In this document: one piece after another, positions 1 to 8,098 of the stretch
How positions within the stretch are numbered: the first letter of the stretch is position 1
How the letters are laid out: the number at the start of each line of letters is the position of its first letter
Assembly: GCA_018716385.1 (NCBI GenBank)
Contig: DVJZ01000020.1
Span: 1 to 50,452 of the forward strand
Reading direction: 5' to 3'
From: Candidatus Enterenecus merdae
GTDB taxonomy: Bacteria > Bacillota > Clostridia > Oscillospirales > Oscillospiraceae
Length of the DNA stretch: 50,452 nucleotides
Position numbers and translations under genes: made by a program
The notes under the pieces: generated by a model
Told to the model about the DNA's origin: nothing
Database searches by the model: none
The model's input: the letters and a program-made list of their open reading frames with translations, nothing else

Positions 1-29
1 TCGTTTAGCTGTACAATCTTCTCGGACAT
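1..29 (-). CDS. IS256-family transposase, N-terminal fragment cut by window edge
   Basis: Only the first nine codons lie in the window, reading MSEKIVQLN on the minus strand from an ATG at 29-27. An AAAGGAG-type ribosome binding site lies just upstream in that direction. This N-terminus matches my memory of clostridial IS256/Mutator-type DDE transposases, which begin with the same residues. The identification is by recall of a short peptide, so the family is likely but not proven. The gene faces out of the window, which places the end of the element in the bases that follow. Confidence 0.6.
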
Positions 30-126
30 GGTTTGCTGTCTCCTTTCGAATGGTGGTGTCGCAACTTCATTCTACCAGAGATCTGCAAACCATGTCTTTT
101 TTTGTTTTTGCGAAACTTATTCTACC
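1..126 (-). mobile_element. Left end of an IS256-like insertion sequence
   Basis: This covers the transposase start and its upstream leader. The motif AACTT(C)ATTCTACC occurs twice, at 63-76 and 114-126, as expected for terminal or subterminal repeats. The exact outer boundary and the target duplication cannot be fixed because the other end is outside the window. The element borders the low-GC island to its right. Confidence 0.5.
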
Positions 127-432
127 TGACCACTCACTCTATTTTAGAAAGGCTAAAATATCAATAGTAACCCATTAGATAAAAACGCGGGCGTTAACAT
201 ATGAGAGATACGATGCAGAGACGACAACAATCAGCCTCCTTGGGTCTGCAACCAAGGAGGCTACCCCCAAACAAAATTGGCGCTAAACGGATCTTGCCTG
301 TGTGCTGTTTGGATTTCATTGGGCTTTGCAGACAATGCCCTAAAGAAGAAACCTGCGCTATTCAGATTTATAGAGAAGGATAACGAGTGATCAATATGAG
401 TTCCAATTATAAGAACAAAGGAAGAAAATAAA
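127..432. other. Gene-poor spacer with one perfect hairpin
   Basis: No convincing gene is present. A 60-codon open frame at 201-383 has no ribosome binding site and is interrupted by a perfect inverted repeat (10-bp arms 234-243 and 252-261, 8-nt loop). No T-run follows, so it is not a standard terminator. An AAAGGAAG ribosome binding site near 418-426 serves the leader peptide that starts at 433. Confidence 0.5.
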
Positions 433-733
433 ATGACAGCGACTCATGGGGCTTGTGCGCTTCAAATGCCTAGCAACTACGGGGTGATGGATGCAGAGGA
501 AATGGAGTATTTGGAAGGCGGAGGATAGGTTGCTTGAACCTTTACTGTGGTTGGGTGAGCTGCGGCCAATTGCTGGAGCAGCCCTGGGCACAGTAAACCC
601 CCCAATTATTGGAACAGTGAGTTTAGTAGGAGTGGGTGGAGTAACTGGTGCTATTGCAGCATTTTCTGTAGGGGTTATGACAGCTTATAATTTTGGAAGA
701 TTTTTAGAAAAAGAACTTTTGAGGTGGGACTGA
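433..733 (+). pseudogene. Double-glycine bacteriocin precursor, leader and core in different frames
   Basis: From ATG 433 the frame encodes a 31-residue peptide that ends MDAEEMEYLEGGG followed by TAG (526-528). Its acidic/hydrophobic run before a Gly-Gly is the classic class II bacteriocin leader cut by C39-peptidase ABC exporters. In the +1 frame, starting right at the GG site, an open frame runs to 733. It encodes a hydrophobic, glycine-rich core with GAALG and GVGGVTG motifs that resembles the helix-helix motifs of two-peptide bacteriocins. One extra base near 517-525 would explain the split. The product is therefore probably silent unless ribosomes shift frame. No exporter, peptidase or regulator is seen nearby. 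Confidence 0.65.
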
Positions 734-942
734 TGAAAAATAATTTTAGCAAGCTAGTCAATAAGAAAAACATTGCTTTTTCTGTCATCGCTCTGGTGTG
801 CATATTTCTTGTCACTTATGCCAGGGTGCTAATTAAGAATGATGCTATCAAAATGATAATTATTGGATCTTTCTTTTTCGTGGTGGTTCTGTATCTTATA
901 TACATGATAAAGCAGATTGTTCGTGGAGGAAAGGCAGGCTAA
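733..942 (+). CDS. Small two-helix membrane protein, candidate bacteriocin immunity protein
   Basis: This 69-residue protein starts at ATG 733, overlapping the core-frame TGA by one base, so the two are translationally coupled. Two hydrophobic segments (about residues 14-31 and 40-59) are separated by a short charged loop, and the C-terminus is basic (KQIVRGGKAG). Small basic two-helix proteins directly after a bacteriocin gene are often its immunity protein. That role is inferred from position, size and topology; no family was recognised. The codons are AT-richer than those of the housekeeping genes. Confidence 0.55.
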   Translation: MKNNFSKLVNKKNIAFSVIALVCIFLVTYARVLIKNDAIKMIIIGSFFFVVVLYLIYMIKQIVRGGKAG

Positions 943-1119
943 TCTTGCGCAGATCCAATATTGGAATCGGCGTGGTAATCGTATGGGCGACGGCATCCCC
1001 ACAACTTCCGTGCCATGTTGACCAAGGCTTCCCATGGAGGGGGCCAGCTTGAACAGGGCCCATGATGCCCGTGCATTTTGGGTATTTCATAGGCGCCTGT
1101 CCATTAAGGAGGAATAATT

Positions 1120-1812
1120 ATGAAGAAAAATAAATATCCAGGAAGATTTGGTGGCCCAGTTGTCATGACGTTGGTAACCCTGGGACCCACCAGTTGGTTT
1201 TTCATAGACTGGTTCTCGCAGAACTATGATAAATTGCCTGTGGCATTTGTAGCGGCCCTTCTCTGCACCATCCTGTCTACCGTTTTTTGGATGAATGCAA
1301 TTGGGTGGAATTGGGATGATGAAGAGCTGGATGGGGATGCGCCAAAAGCTCTTATAGTGAAGATAGATAAATATCCGGGAAGGATTAGGAACCCAGTTGT
1401 CATGACCTTGATAACTCTGGGACTCATCGGTTTATTTTTCATGGACTGGTCCTCACAGAGCTACGATAAGTTGCCTGCGCTATTTGTGGTATCCCTTCTC
1501 TGTGCCATCCTGTCCTCTATTTTCTGGATGATTGTTATTCGGCCGCCAAGATGGAAGTGGGTTCACGAAGATGAAGATCTGAATGCGGACACTCAGGAAG
1601 ATTTCATGATGGCGAAAGATAAATACCCAGGAAAAATCAGCGCTCCAGTTGTCATGACAGTGGTAACTCTGGGGCCCATCAGTTGGTTTTTCATAGACTG
1701 GTTCTCGCAGAACTATGATAAATTGCCTGCGCTATTTGTGGCGTCCCTTTTCTGTATCATCCTGTCTACGGTTTATTGGATGAATGCCATTTGGCCGCCA
1801 AAGTGGGATTGA
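1120..1812 (+). CDS. Membrane protein built of three tandem repeats
   Basis: This 230-residue protein has a strong ribosome binding site (AAGGAGG) 7 bases before ATG. It consists of three copies of a roughly 80-residue module starting at residues 5, 84 and 168. Each copy opens with KYPG, then PVVMT, a first helix ending in a FFxDW segment, a conserved QNYDKLP-type loop, a second helix and a Trp-rich/acidic linker. This predicts six membrane helices. Bases 1191-1240 and 1680-1729 (modules 1 and 3) are identical over 50 bp, so duplication or gene conversion is recent. No known family was recognised. Its place among bacteriocin remnants suggests immunity or self-protection, but this is speculation. 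Confidence 0.75.
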   Translation: MKKNKYPGRFGGPVVMTLVTLGPTSWFFIDWFSQNYDKLPVAFVAALLCTILSTVFWMNAIGWNWDDEELDGDAPKALIVKIDKYPGRIRNPVVMTLITLGLIGLFFMDWSSQSYDKLPALFVVSLLCAILSSIFWMIVIRPPRWKWVHEDEDLNADTQEDFMMAKDKYPGKISAPVVMTVVTLGPISWFFIDWFSQNYDKLPALFVASLFCIILSTVYWMNAIWPPKWD

Positions 1813-1938
1813 GATGCGGTAGCTGCTGGCAGCATGGAGGCTGTTATTGCCAACTGGCTTGACCAAAAAAATGGATGCGTAGATAAGGCAAAGCCCGCTC
1901 TGCAGTGCTTACTTACAAATGACTAATGTGGTGATAGC

Positions 1939-2778
1939 ATGACAAACAAAATTCTATGTGTTCTGATTCTGGGAGTCCTGCTGGCCGGGCAATTCATCCA
2001 CCCGTTCGCCTGGGGGTTGCTGTTCTCGCTGACAGCCCTGCTGTGGATCATTTCCCTAGGTGTCTTTACCGATACAGCCTTTGAACACGCTTGCTCCCAT
2101 CGAAATGCTGCCGACCTTCTGGCCAAAAGCGCTTATGTCGTGTGTACGGACATGATTCTGCTGTTTGGCAACCGTCAGCCCATCTCATTGGTGGTCTTTA
2201 GCGTATTTCTATTGCTTCTGATCCTGGATTTGGCATTTGTCAAACTCCCCTATCGCCAGGTCAGTGGCAGCCGTGCACATGCGCAGCACGCCACAGACAT
2301 CGTGCATGCAGAATGGGAGAAATACCTGGCCGGGCTGCCCAATGATCTGCGCGGGAATGCCACCGTCCGCTCACAGCTTCTCAGGTCCCTGAGCTTTGTG
2401 ACCTACTCCGTTGTAACCACCCTGCTCGTTGCGGTACTAGGCGTTATTTTGGGCAGGCTATTTCACGATTTGCTGCTGCTTTGCCTGTTGAGCCTTCTCA
2501 TGTCTATCCTGCTATAGCGCTCGTTTTATGAAATGCTCCAGTATCTGCGGCCGGGTCGGCTGTGCCAGCTGTTGTGCGGCATTTCCGGCCTTGTCCTGCC
2601 CGCCACCCTGCTGCTGGCCCCGTCCCTGACCGGCTCCATAGACGGCCTTGCGGATCTCCGGCTGCCGTTGTATGTGCTGGGGATCGGCGGCGGCGTCACC
2701 TTGCTCATGGCCTGCTTCAAAGCAGCGCAGACGATCAACAAGATGCTGAATGCAAATGATGAATACGTGCATTCGTGA
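1939..2778 (+). pseudogene. Multi-pass membrane protein interrupted by an in-frame amber codon
   Basis: The first frame gives 192 residues with several hydrophobic helices and one hydrophilic stretch (about residues 110-145). It stops at TAG 2515-2517. The same frame continues without further stops (RSFYEML...) to 2778, adding about 86 residues and two more helices. The joined product, about 279 residues, matches the length and layout of the intact gene at 3224-4057: helices, then a central soluble segment with a W-(E/Q)-(K/Q)-Y-L motif, then helices. It is therefore most simply a nonsense-mutated, distant relative of that gene. Amber readthrough is the alternative. The function is unknown. 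Confidence 0.5.
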
Positions 2779-2824
2779 ACTTTACATTTACACGACTTCT
2801 ATAACGATTAGTGGAAAATCTATG
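2759..2824 (+). repeat. 66-bp direct repeat, copy A, ending in ATG
   Basis: This stretch matches 4288-4353 at 60 of 66 positions without gaps. The last three bases are the ATG of the second bacteriocin-like remnant. Five of the six differences would change amino acids if it were coding, so conservation is at the DNA level. An upstream control region copied with a cassette fits best. Confidence 0.7.
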
Positions 2825-3155
2825 GAACCTGTGCCCTGCAATTCCACAGCAGCTATGTCATGGTGGACAAAAATGGATTTTGCTTGTATGCTGCATGAAT
2901 CCTGTGGGTGCAGTTTTCGTTGCTGTTGGCTATTGGAAAATGTGTGGGATCATTACTGCCAAATTGTCAGCAATTGGTGCCAAGTTTGGAGCATTAGCAG
3001 GCACCGCAGGTTCTATTGTTGGTGCATGTCTTGATGCCCTGACTGGAGCAGCAATTGCAGGGACAATTTTTGATGCAGTTGTGCAAGGAACGGGAATCGA
3101 AGAAAATCTTCCGTTTGATTCCTTACGGAGTAGATATTTCGGTACGATAACATAA
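2822..3155 (+). pseudogene. Decayed bacteriocin-like precursor with glycine-rich core
   Basis: Three frames must be joined. ATG 2822 ends repeat copy A. One frame over (from 2821) gives a stretch with CALQ-x2-S-x-Y, which aligns with the leader at 433 (CALQ-x2-S-x-Y). A third frame (visible from ATG 2897) encodes a core rich in GxxxG-type motifs (GAKFGALAG, GAAIAG) that ends at 3155. The order of leader-like then core-like sequence matches the first cassette, but it carries two frame changes and no Gly-Gly site. It is probably a dead copy. A short functional product from ATG 2897 cannot be excluded. Confidence 0.45.
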
Positions 3156-3164
3156 ATGAGTGAT

Positions 3165-3196
3165 GATATTAGGTCCTCAGCCGTGGACCTAATATC
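3165..3196. other. Perfect 12-bp inverted repeat
   Basis: Arms at 3165-3176 and 3185-3196 are perfectly complementary around an 8-nt loop. The repeat lies between the bacteriocin-like remnant and the next gene. No T-run follows, so it may be an operator or an inefficient terminator. Confidence 0.6.
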
Positions 3197-3223
3197 AAAT
3201 TTGGCAATGTGAGGAGAATCAAT

Positions 3224-4057
3224 ATGTCCCCCAATGCCATCCGCGTCCTGCTTTCCGTCAATAACATCCTGCTGATTTTGTTTTACCACTCTGTTGCAAT
3301 TTCCCTCTGGGGTGAATTTTGGAGCGGACTCTGGGGGCTTTCCTGGCTCGTTTTCCTTGTCCTGACAAGTCTGCCGCTGATAGACGTACTGGCGTTGAAA
3401 AAGAGCACGCCCCGGCTTGCCCTCCAAACGCTTGCCTACCTACTTGTATCCATAGTGGTGATCGGGCTGACCCTGTGCGCGATGGCGATGGGCATGGATT
3501 TCCTCTGGCGGGTCTTGATTGGAATGGCCGTGGCCGGATTTTCTGCCCTCCATCTGTGGTGCTTGAGCCTCCTAAACAGGGCGGAGGACAAATATATTGT
3601 GACCAATCATCGTCTGACGGAAAAGGACTGGCAGCAATACCTGAGGAAGCGGCTGACCCGTCAGCCCTACAGCGCACCCACGGCGGAGCGGACAGAAATT
3701 TCTGTTCTAAATCTGTGCGTTGCGATCCTGAGCATCCTGATCCTGTTTTTCACGGTCCCGCTGAAGATGGAATCTCTCCCTGTGGCGTTCCAGTATGTCC
3801 TCTGGGCCATTCTGGCCGTTTCCATCCTCCTGTTTTATATTCTGAACGTTCGCACGTATCAAAAGACAGGGCGGAATAGACGAATGTACTTTGATTTCCT
3901 TTGCTCTGCCATTGCCTTTGCTGTCATCTGGTGGGTTAGAAAGGAAACAGGCACCAATTTCATTGCGATCCTGTTGTCTTTTGTGTTTCTATGCCCATTC
4001 TGGCTCTCATGCCATGAAGTGCTCTGCCGGTTTCAACTGGGGTGGGAGCTGCGGTAA
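3224..4057 (+). CDS. Multi-pass membrane protein of unknown function
   Basis: This protein has 277 residues. The ATG at 3224 is chosen because GAGGAG sits 7 bases upstream; the GTG at 3209 would overlap that site. It has about four hydrophobic helices, then a soluble segment near residues 125-165 containing DWQQYL, then further helices. The same layout is seen in the interrupted gene at 1939-2778, so the two may be distant relatives. No enzyme or transporter motif is visible. Its location in the bacteriocin-like island makes an immunity or export-related role possible but unproven. Confidence 0.65.
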   Translation: MSPNAIRVLLSVNNILLILFYHSVAISLWGEFWSGLWGLSWLVFLVLTSLPLIDVLALKKSTPRLALQTLAYLLVSIVVIGLTLCAMAMGMDFLWRVLIGMAVAGFSALHLWCLSLLNRAEDKYIVTNHRLTEKDWQQYLRKRLTRQPYSAPTAERTEISVLNLCVAILSILILFFTVPLKMESLPVAFQYVLWAILAVSILLFYILNVRTYQKTGRNRRMYFDFLCSAIAFAVIWWVRKETGTNFIAILLSFVFLCPFWLSCHEVLCRFQLGWELR

Positions 4058-4539
4058 CACATTAAGGGGGAGCATGTGGATTAAGCCATAATTACATTGC
4101 GATGAAAAGCAGTAGAAAGACTTTACTAATTACGAGTTACTTAAATTAGCGCTGCTTGCTTTATCAATGTGCCTCTGTTTGCTGTCTTAAAGCGGGAAGT
4201 TTTGCTCACTGTAACAGTTACATTTGTGTGCTGTATGATTCGTTATGCTTTTTGTCACACTTGCGTGCAATATTTATTACGAGAAGCATGAATAAGTGCA
4301 TCCGTGAACTTCACATTTCCACGACTTCTATAAAGATTAGAGGAAAATCTATGTTATCCACTATGTATGTTATGATTGCGGGTATGGGGAAATTGAGTAG
4401 AATAGAACGGCCATTTGGAGAAACAAACGGATTTTCAACATAATGGCAAAGCCAGCCGGAGCCAGTCAACGGTCAAGATGAACAGCGCATACGCGCCGCC
4501 CCGTCTCCGATGGGGCCCGGTGGGCAACCTGCCCAGCCC
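4058..4539. other. AT-rich intergenic stretch at the island/housekeeping boundary
   Basis: There is no supported gene. It contains repeat copy B (4288-4353). The frame after its final ATG encodes only 30 residues (MLSTMYVMIAGMGK...) with no leader or core signature. From about 4440 base composition rises sharply to that of the housekeeping genes. Confidence 0.5.
4288..4353 (+). repeat. 66-bp direct repeat, copy B
   Basis: Same length as copy A, with six mismatches, and again ending in ATG (4351-4353). What follows is unrelated to the sequence after copy A, so a cassette may have been lost here. Confidence 0.7.
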
Positions 4540-5247
4540 TTACAGCACTCCCCCCAGCCAATCCGCCAGAGGCAGGTAAAGAATCGGCAAAAACATGGCC
4601 GGCAGCAGGTTGCCCACTTGGATGCGGGTCTTGCCCAGCTCCAGCATGTTCAGGGCGATAGCCACAATGAGCGCCCCCCCTGCCGCGCTCATCTCGGTGA
4701 CCACCTCTTCCGGCAGGTAGGGCCCTACCCAGCCCGCCAGCAGGGTCAGCCCCCCTTGGTAGACCAACAGGGGCAGGGCGGAACAGGCCACCCCCATACC
4801 CATGGTTGCCGCGAAGGACACCGCGCTCACCCCGTCGATCACCCCTTTGGACAGCAGGATCTCATAGTTGCCCCGCAGCCCCGCCTCCAGCGACCCGGTG
4901 ATGGCCATTGCCCCCACGCAAAACAGCAGCGAGGCGCTGACAAATCCCTGGGTGAAGCGGCCGTCCCCAGCCCCGCCGCCCAAACGGGCCCGGAGCCGGT
5001 CTCCAACCCCCTCCAGCCGCTGCTCCAGCCTAGCCGCGGTACCCAGCCCCGCTCCCGCCGCCAGACACATCACCAGGCACAGCGTGTCCTGCCCTCCCAG
5101 CAGGTTTCCCAGGCCGATGCCCAGCACACACAGCCCCAGGGCATGGGTCAGCGTGGTCATCAGCCGCTGGGAGATCAGGTTGCGAAACAGCAGCCCTACC
5201 CCGCTGCCCACCAGCACCAGGGCCACGTTGATCAACGTCGCCACCAT
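4540..5247 (-). CDS. DUF554 family membrane protein
   Basis: This 235-residue, strongly hydrophobic protein matches the DUF554 (YdfK-type) family, whose members have about seven helices and an uncertain transport role. Glycine-rich helices (GIGLGNLLGG, LPILYLPLADWLGG) and the overall length fit. A GGGGGAG ribosome binding site precedes ATG. It is the last gene of the minus-strand operon, 15 bp after ribF, and no clear T-rich terminator follows it. Confidence 0.8.
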   Translation of the reverse strand: MVATLINVALVLVGSGVGLLFRNLISQRLMTTLTHALGLCVLGIGLGNLLGGQDTLCLVMCLAAGAGLGTAARLEQRLEGVGDRLRARLGGGAGDGRFTQGFVSASLLFCVGAMAITGSLEAGLRGNYEILLSKGVIDGVSAVSFAATMGMGVACSALPLLVYQGGLTLLAGWVGPYLPEEVVTEMSAAGGALIVAIALNMLELGKTRIQVGNLLPAMFLPILYLPLADWLGGVL

Positions 5248-5262
5248 GGGCGCTCCCCCCTC

Positions 5263-6177
5263 TCAGCCGCCCACGCCGGCGAAGTAGGCCCGGGTCTGCC
5301 CGGCGTTGCGCAGAATCTCCTGGCGCAGCTGCTCCACCCCGTCAAAGCGCCGCTCCGGGCGCAGACGGGCGTGGAACTCCACCCGGATCTCCTGACCGTA
5401 CAGATCCCCGGAGTAGTCCAGCACCCAGGGCTCCACCGTCACCCTGCCGTCTTGGTCCACCGTGGGGCGCACCCCCACGTTGGTCACCGCCAGGTAGGTC
5501 TTCCCCTCAATTGTCACCCGGGTGGCGTACACCCCAAAGGCAGGGGGCAGCACCCCCTCAGGCAGGGCCAGGTTGGCCGTGGGGATACCCAGCGTACGGC
5601 CCAGCTGCTTACCCCGCACCACCCGGCCGGTCAGGATGTGGGGGTGGCCCAGAAAGCGGTTGGCCGACTCCATCTCCCCTGCTTCCAGCAGGCCCCGGAT
5701 GTGGGTGGAGGACACCCGAACCCCATCCAGCTCCACCTGGCCCATCACGTCGCAGCCCACCCCCAGCGTCCGGCACAGTTGGGCCAGCCGCTCCGGCGTG
5801 CCCTCTCCCCGGTAGCCAAAGCGATGGTTGCCCCCCACCACCACGTGGACGGCCCCAAACCGACCGGCCACCACGTCGGTGACGAACTGGTCCCAGGGCA
5901 TCTCCATCATGGCCCGGTCAAAGGGCAGCAGTTCCACCCGATGGATGCCGTAGTGGGTCCGCATCAGCCAGGCCCGGTCGGCCGGCGTGTTGAGCAGAGG
6001 TACCTGCCGCCCGGTGATCAGCTCCCGGGGATGGCGGGCAAAGCTCAGCGCCGCCGGCTCTGCCCCCAACTCCTCCGCCCGTTGGGCCACCCGGCGCAGC
6101 AGCGCCCCATGGCCCCGGTGCACCCCGTCAAAGAAGCCCAGGGCCACCACGCATTTGCTTGTCTGTATGGTATGCAA
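5263..6177 (-). CDS. ribF: Bifunctional riboflavin kinase / FAD synthetase
   Basis: RibF phosphorylates riboflavin to FMN and adenylates FMN to FAD. The N-terminal nucleotidyltransferase half has the GFFDGVHRGH motif. The C-terminal kinase half has GRTLGIPTANL and the TNVGVRPT segment. The length (up to 304 residues) is normal. The start is uncertain: the longest frame begins with TTG 6177, only one base after an AGGA sequence, and a GTG at 6150 would place the start close to the first motif. It lies 4 bp after truB in the classic nusA-infB operon. Confidence 0.95.
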   Translation of the reverse strand: MHTIQTSKCVVALGFFDGVHRGHGALLRRVAQRAEELGAEPAALSFARHPRELITGRQVPLLNTPADRAWLMRTHYGIHRVELLPFDRAMMEMPWDQFVTDVVAGRFGAVHVVVGGNHRFGYRGEGTPERLAQLCRTLGVGCDVMGQVELDGVRVSSTHIRGLLEAGEMESANRFLGHPHILTGRVVRGKQLGRTLGIPTANLALPEGVLPPAFGVYATRVTIEGKTYLAVTNVGVRPTVDQDGRVTVEPWVLDYSGDLYGQEIRVEFHARLRPERRFDGVEQLRQEILRNAGQTRAYFAGVGG

Positions 6178-6181
6178 ATCC

Positions 6182-7042
6182 TTACACCTCGAAAAAGCTC
6201 TTGATCGTCATCAGCCGGCCCTGCGCCCCCCGGCACACCGCCAAAAAGGCCCCCGCCGGGTCGTACACCCGCCAGACGCCCTCCTGCGCGAAGGAAAAGG
6301 TCCCCCCGTTGCGTACCCGCCGGGCCTGGGCCGGAGTGAGGGTCAGGGCAGGCAGATGGGCAAAGCAGCTGTCCACCGGCAGCAGCCGCCCCGCCGGGTC
6401 TGGCAGGGCCAGCAGCTGATCCAGCTCTACCGCATCGTCCAGAGTATAGCCCGCCGCCATGGTGCGCCGCAGGCTACTCATGCAGCCCCCGCAGCCCAGC
6501 TCCGCCCCGATGTCATGACACAGGGTGCGCACATAGGTGCCCTTGGAACAGCGCACTCGCAGCAGGTAGTCCTCTCCGTCCCGTCCCAGCACCTCCAGGG
6601 CATGAATGGTCACCGCTCTGGGGGGGCGTTCCACCTGCCGGCCCTTCCGGGCCAGCTCATACAGCTTCTGGCCCCCCAGCTTCACCGCCGAGTACATGGG
6701 GGGGATCTGCTGGATCTCCCCCCGGAAACGCGCCAGAACCCCCTCCAGCTCCTGAGGTGAGACCTGTGCAGGGCGGGTATCCAGTACCGTACCGGTGACG
6801 TCCTGGGTATCGGTCACCATTCCCAGGCGCAGCCCGGCCACATACTCCTTGTCCCCCCCGGCGGCAAACTCCACCGCCCGGGTGGCCCGGCCCACGAACA
6901 CCGGCAGCACCCCGGTAGCCATGGGGTCCAGGGTGCCGGCATGGCCCACCCGCCGCTCTTGGAACAGGCCCCGCAGCTTGGCGCACACATCCATGGAGGT
7001 CCACCCCGCCGGCTTGTCAACGATGACGATCCCGCTGGCCAT
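6182..7042 (-). CDS. truB: tRNA pseudouridine(55) synthase
   Basis: TruB converts U55 of the T-loop in nearly all tRNAs to pseudouridine. The hallmark GHAGTLDPMATG holds the catalytic Asp39, and the N-terminal VDKPAGWTS is typical. A further family block, RCSKGTYVRTL, lies in the middle. The ATG at 7042 is chosen because GGAGGG lies 5-10 bases upstream; an upstream ATG at 7063 would add seven non-conserved residues. The protein has 286 residues, normal for the family. It sits between nrnA and ribF. Confidence 0.96.
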   Translation of the reverse strand: MASGIVIVDKPAGWTSMDVCAKLRGLFQERRVGHAGTLDPMATGVLPVFVGRATRAVEFAAGGDKEYVAGLRLGMVTDTQDVTGTVLDTRPAQVSPQELEGVLARFRGEIQQIPPMYSAVKLGGQKLYELARKGRQVERPPRAVTIHALEVLGRDGEDYLLRVRCSKGTYVRTLCHDIGAELGCGGCMSSLRRTMAAGYTLDDAVELDQLLALPDPAGRLLPVDSCFAHLPALTLTPAQARRVRNGGTFSFAQEGVWRVYDPAGAFLAVCRGAQGRLMTIKSFFEV

Positions 7043-7129
7043 GTCCGACCCTCCTTCCCCCATCTTTCCTTCCCCGGGAAATGGCGCTGGACTCCTGCCC
7101 AGCTTCCGATCCCCGATGTGCTCAATATC

Positions 7130-8095
7130 TTACCTCTCGCCGGCCGCCCCGCCCTGAAGCTGGGCGTCAATGGCCTCCAAAATGGCCTGTTGGGCCTGGG
7201 CCATGCTGCCGTGCACCGTGCAGCCGGCGGCAGCCCGATGGCCCCCGCCCCCCAAGCGGGCACAGGTGGCGCTGGCGTCCAGCAGGTCGGAGGCAGTGCG
7301 CAGTGAGATCTTGCACTCTCCCGGCCGCAGCTCCCGGATGGTAACCGAGTGACGCACCCCCTCGATCACCCCCACAAAGGCGGCAATATCCTCCGCGTCC
7401 TGCTCGCCGGCCTGGGCCTGGGCCATCATCTCCAGTGAGATGGGAGCAACCGCCACCGTCCCGTCATGGTATAGCTCCAAGTGCTGGAGGATCAGCCCCT
7501 CCAAGCGCATCCGGGCCATGGTCTTGGTCCGGAAGTGCTTCTTGTTCAGCCGCCGATAGGGCGCCCCCGCCGCCATGAGGTCGGCGGCCACCCGGTGGGT
7601 GTTGGGGGAGGTGTTGGAGTAGACAAAGCAGCCGGTGTCGGTGGACACGGCCACATACAGCGGGGTGGCCACCGCCTGGCTCAGACCACCCAGTTCCACC
7701 GCCAGCTCGTAGACCAGCTCGCCGCAGGCGGCCCGATCCGTCTCCAGCCAGCTCTCCCGGGCAAAGAAGGTGTGGGAGGGGTGATGGTCAATGGCCAGGT
7801 CGATCCGGTCCAGATAGGGCCCCGCGTTTGGCGGCAGCAGCTCCGCCGTGGCCACGTCCACACACACCACCGTGTCCGGCTGAAAGTCCGCAGGGGCGGA
7901 CCGACCCTCCAGGTACTCGTGGAACAGGGGGGTGGCGTCCCGGTTTTCCAGCAGCCACGCGGTCTTGCCCATCCCCCGTAGCAGCTCCAGCAGACCCGCG
8001 GCGCAGCCGATGGTGTCTCCGTCGGGGCGCTTGTGGGTGAGAATGAGGTAGTTGTCCCGCTCCCGCAGGAAGCGGGCAGTCTGCTGGCAGTTCAT
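7130..8095 (-). CDS. nrnA: DHH-family oligoribonuclease / pAp phosphatase
   Basis: NrnA-type enzymes degrade short oligoribonucleotides and dephosphorylate pAp with Mn2+. Metal-binding motifs are in order: HKRPDGDTIG (about residues 20-29), VCVDVA, IDHHPS (the DHH signature), and the C-terminal DHHA1 block GGGGHRAAAG. The 321-residue length is typical. A GAGGAGGAG site, formed by the last codons of rbfA, drives the ATG at 8095, so the two genes overlap functionally. Gene order rbfA-nrnA-truB is common in Firmicutes. Confidence 0.92.
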   Translation of the reverse strand: MNCQQTARFLRERDNYLILTHKRPDGDTIGCAAGLLELLRGMGKTAWLLENRDATPLFHEYLEGRSAPADFQPDTVVCVDVATAELLPPNAGPYLDRIDLAIDHHPSHTFFARESWLETDRAACGELVYELAVELGGLSQAVATPLYVAVSTDTGCFVYSNTSPNTHRVAADLMAAGAPYRRLNKKHFRTKTMARMRLEGLILQHLELYHDGTVAVAPISLEMMAQAQAGEQDAEDIAAFVGVIEGVRHSVTIRELRPGECKISLRTASDLLDASATCARLGGGGHRAAAGCTVHGSMAQAQQAILEAIDAQLQGGAAGER

Positions 8096-8098
8096 GGC

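Noticed and set aside
201-383. 60-codon frame with five cysteines
   Set aside because: No ribosome binding site, and it is crossed by a perfect hairpin. Cysteine spacing does not fit a known lanthipeptide or microcin.
4156-4443. 95-codon frame containing repeat copy B
   Set aside because: The only similarity to other sequence is the 66-bp repeat, where differences are mostly amino-acid-changing, so coding is not supported.
4510-6204. 564-codon plus-strand open frame
   Set aside because: It is antisense to ribF and the DUF554 gene, with a Gln/Pro/His-rich, low-complexity translation typical of GC-rich shadow frames.
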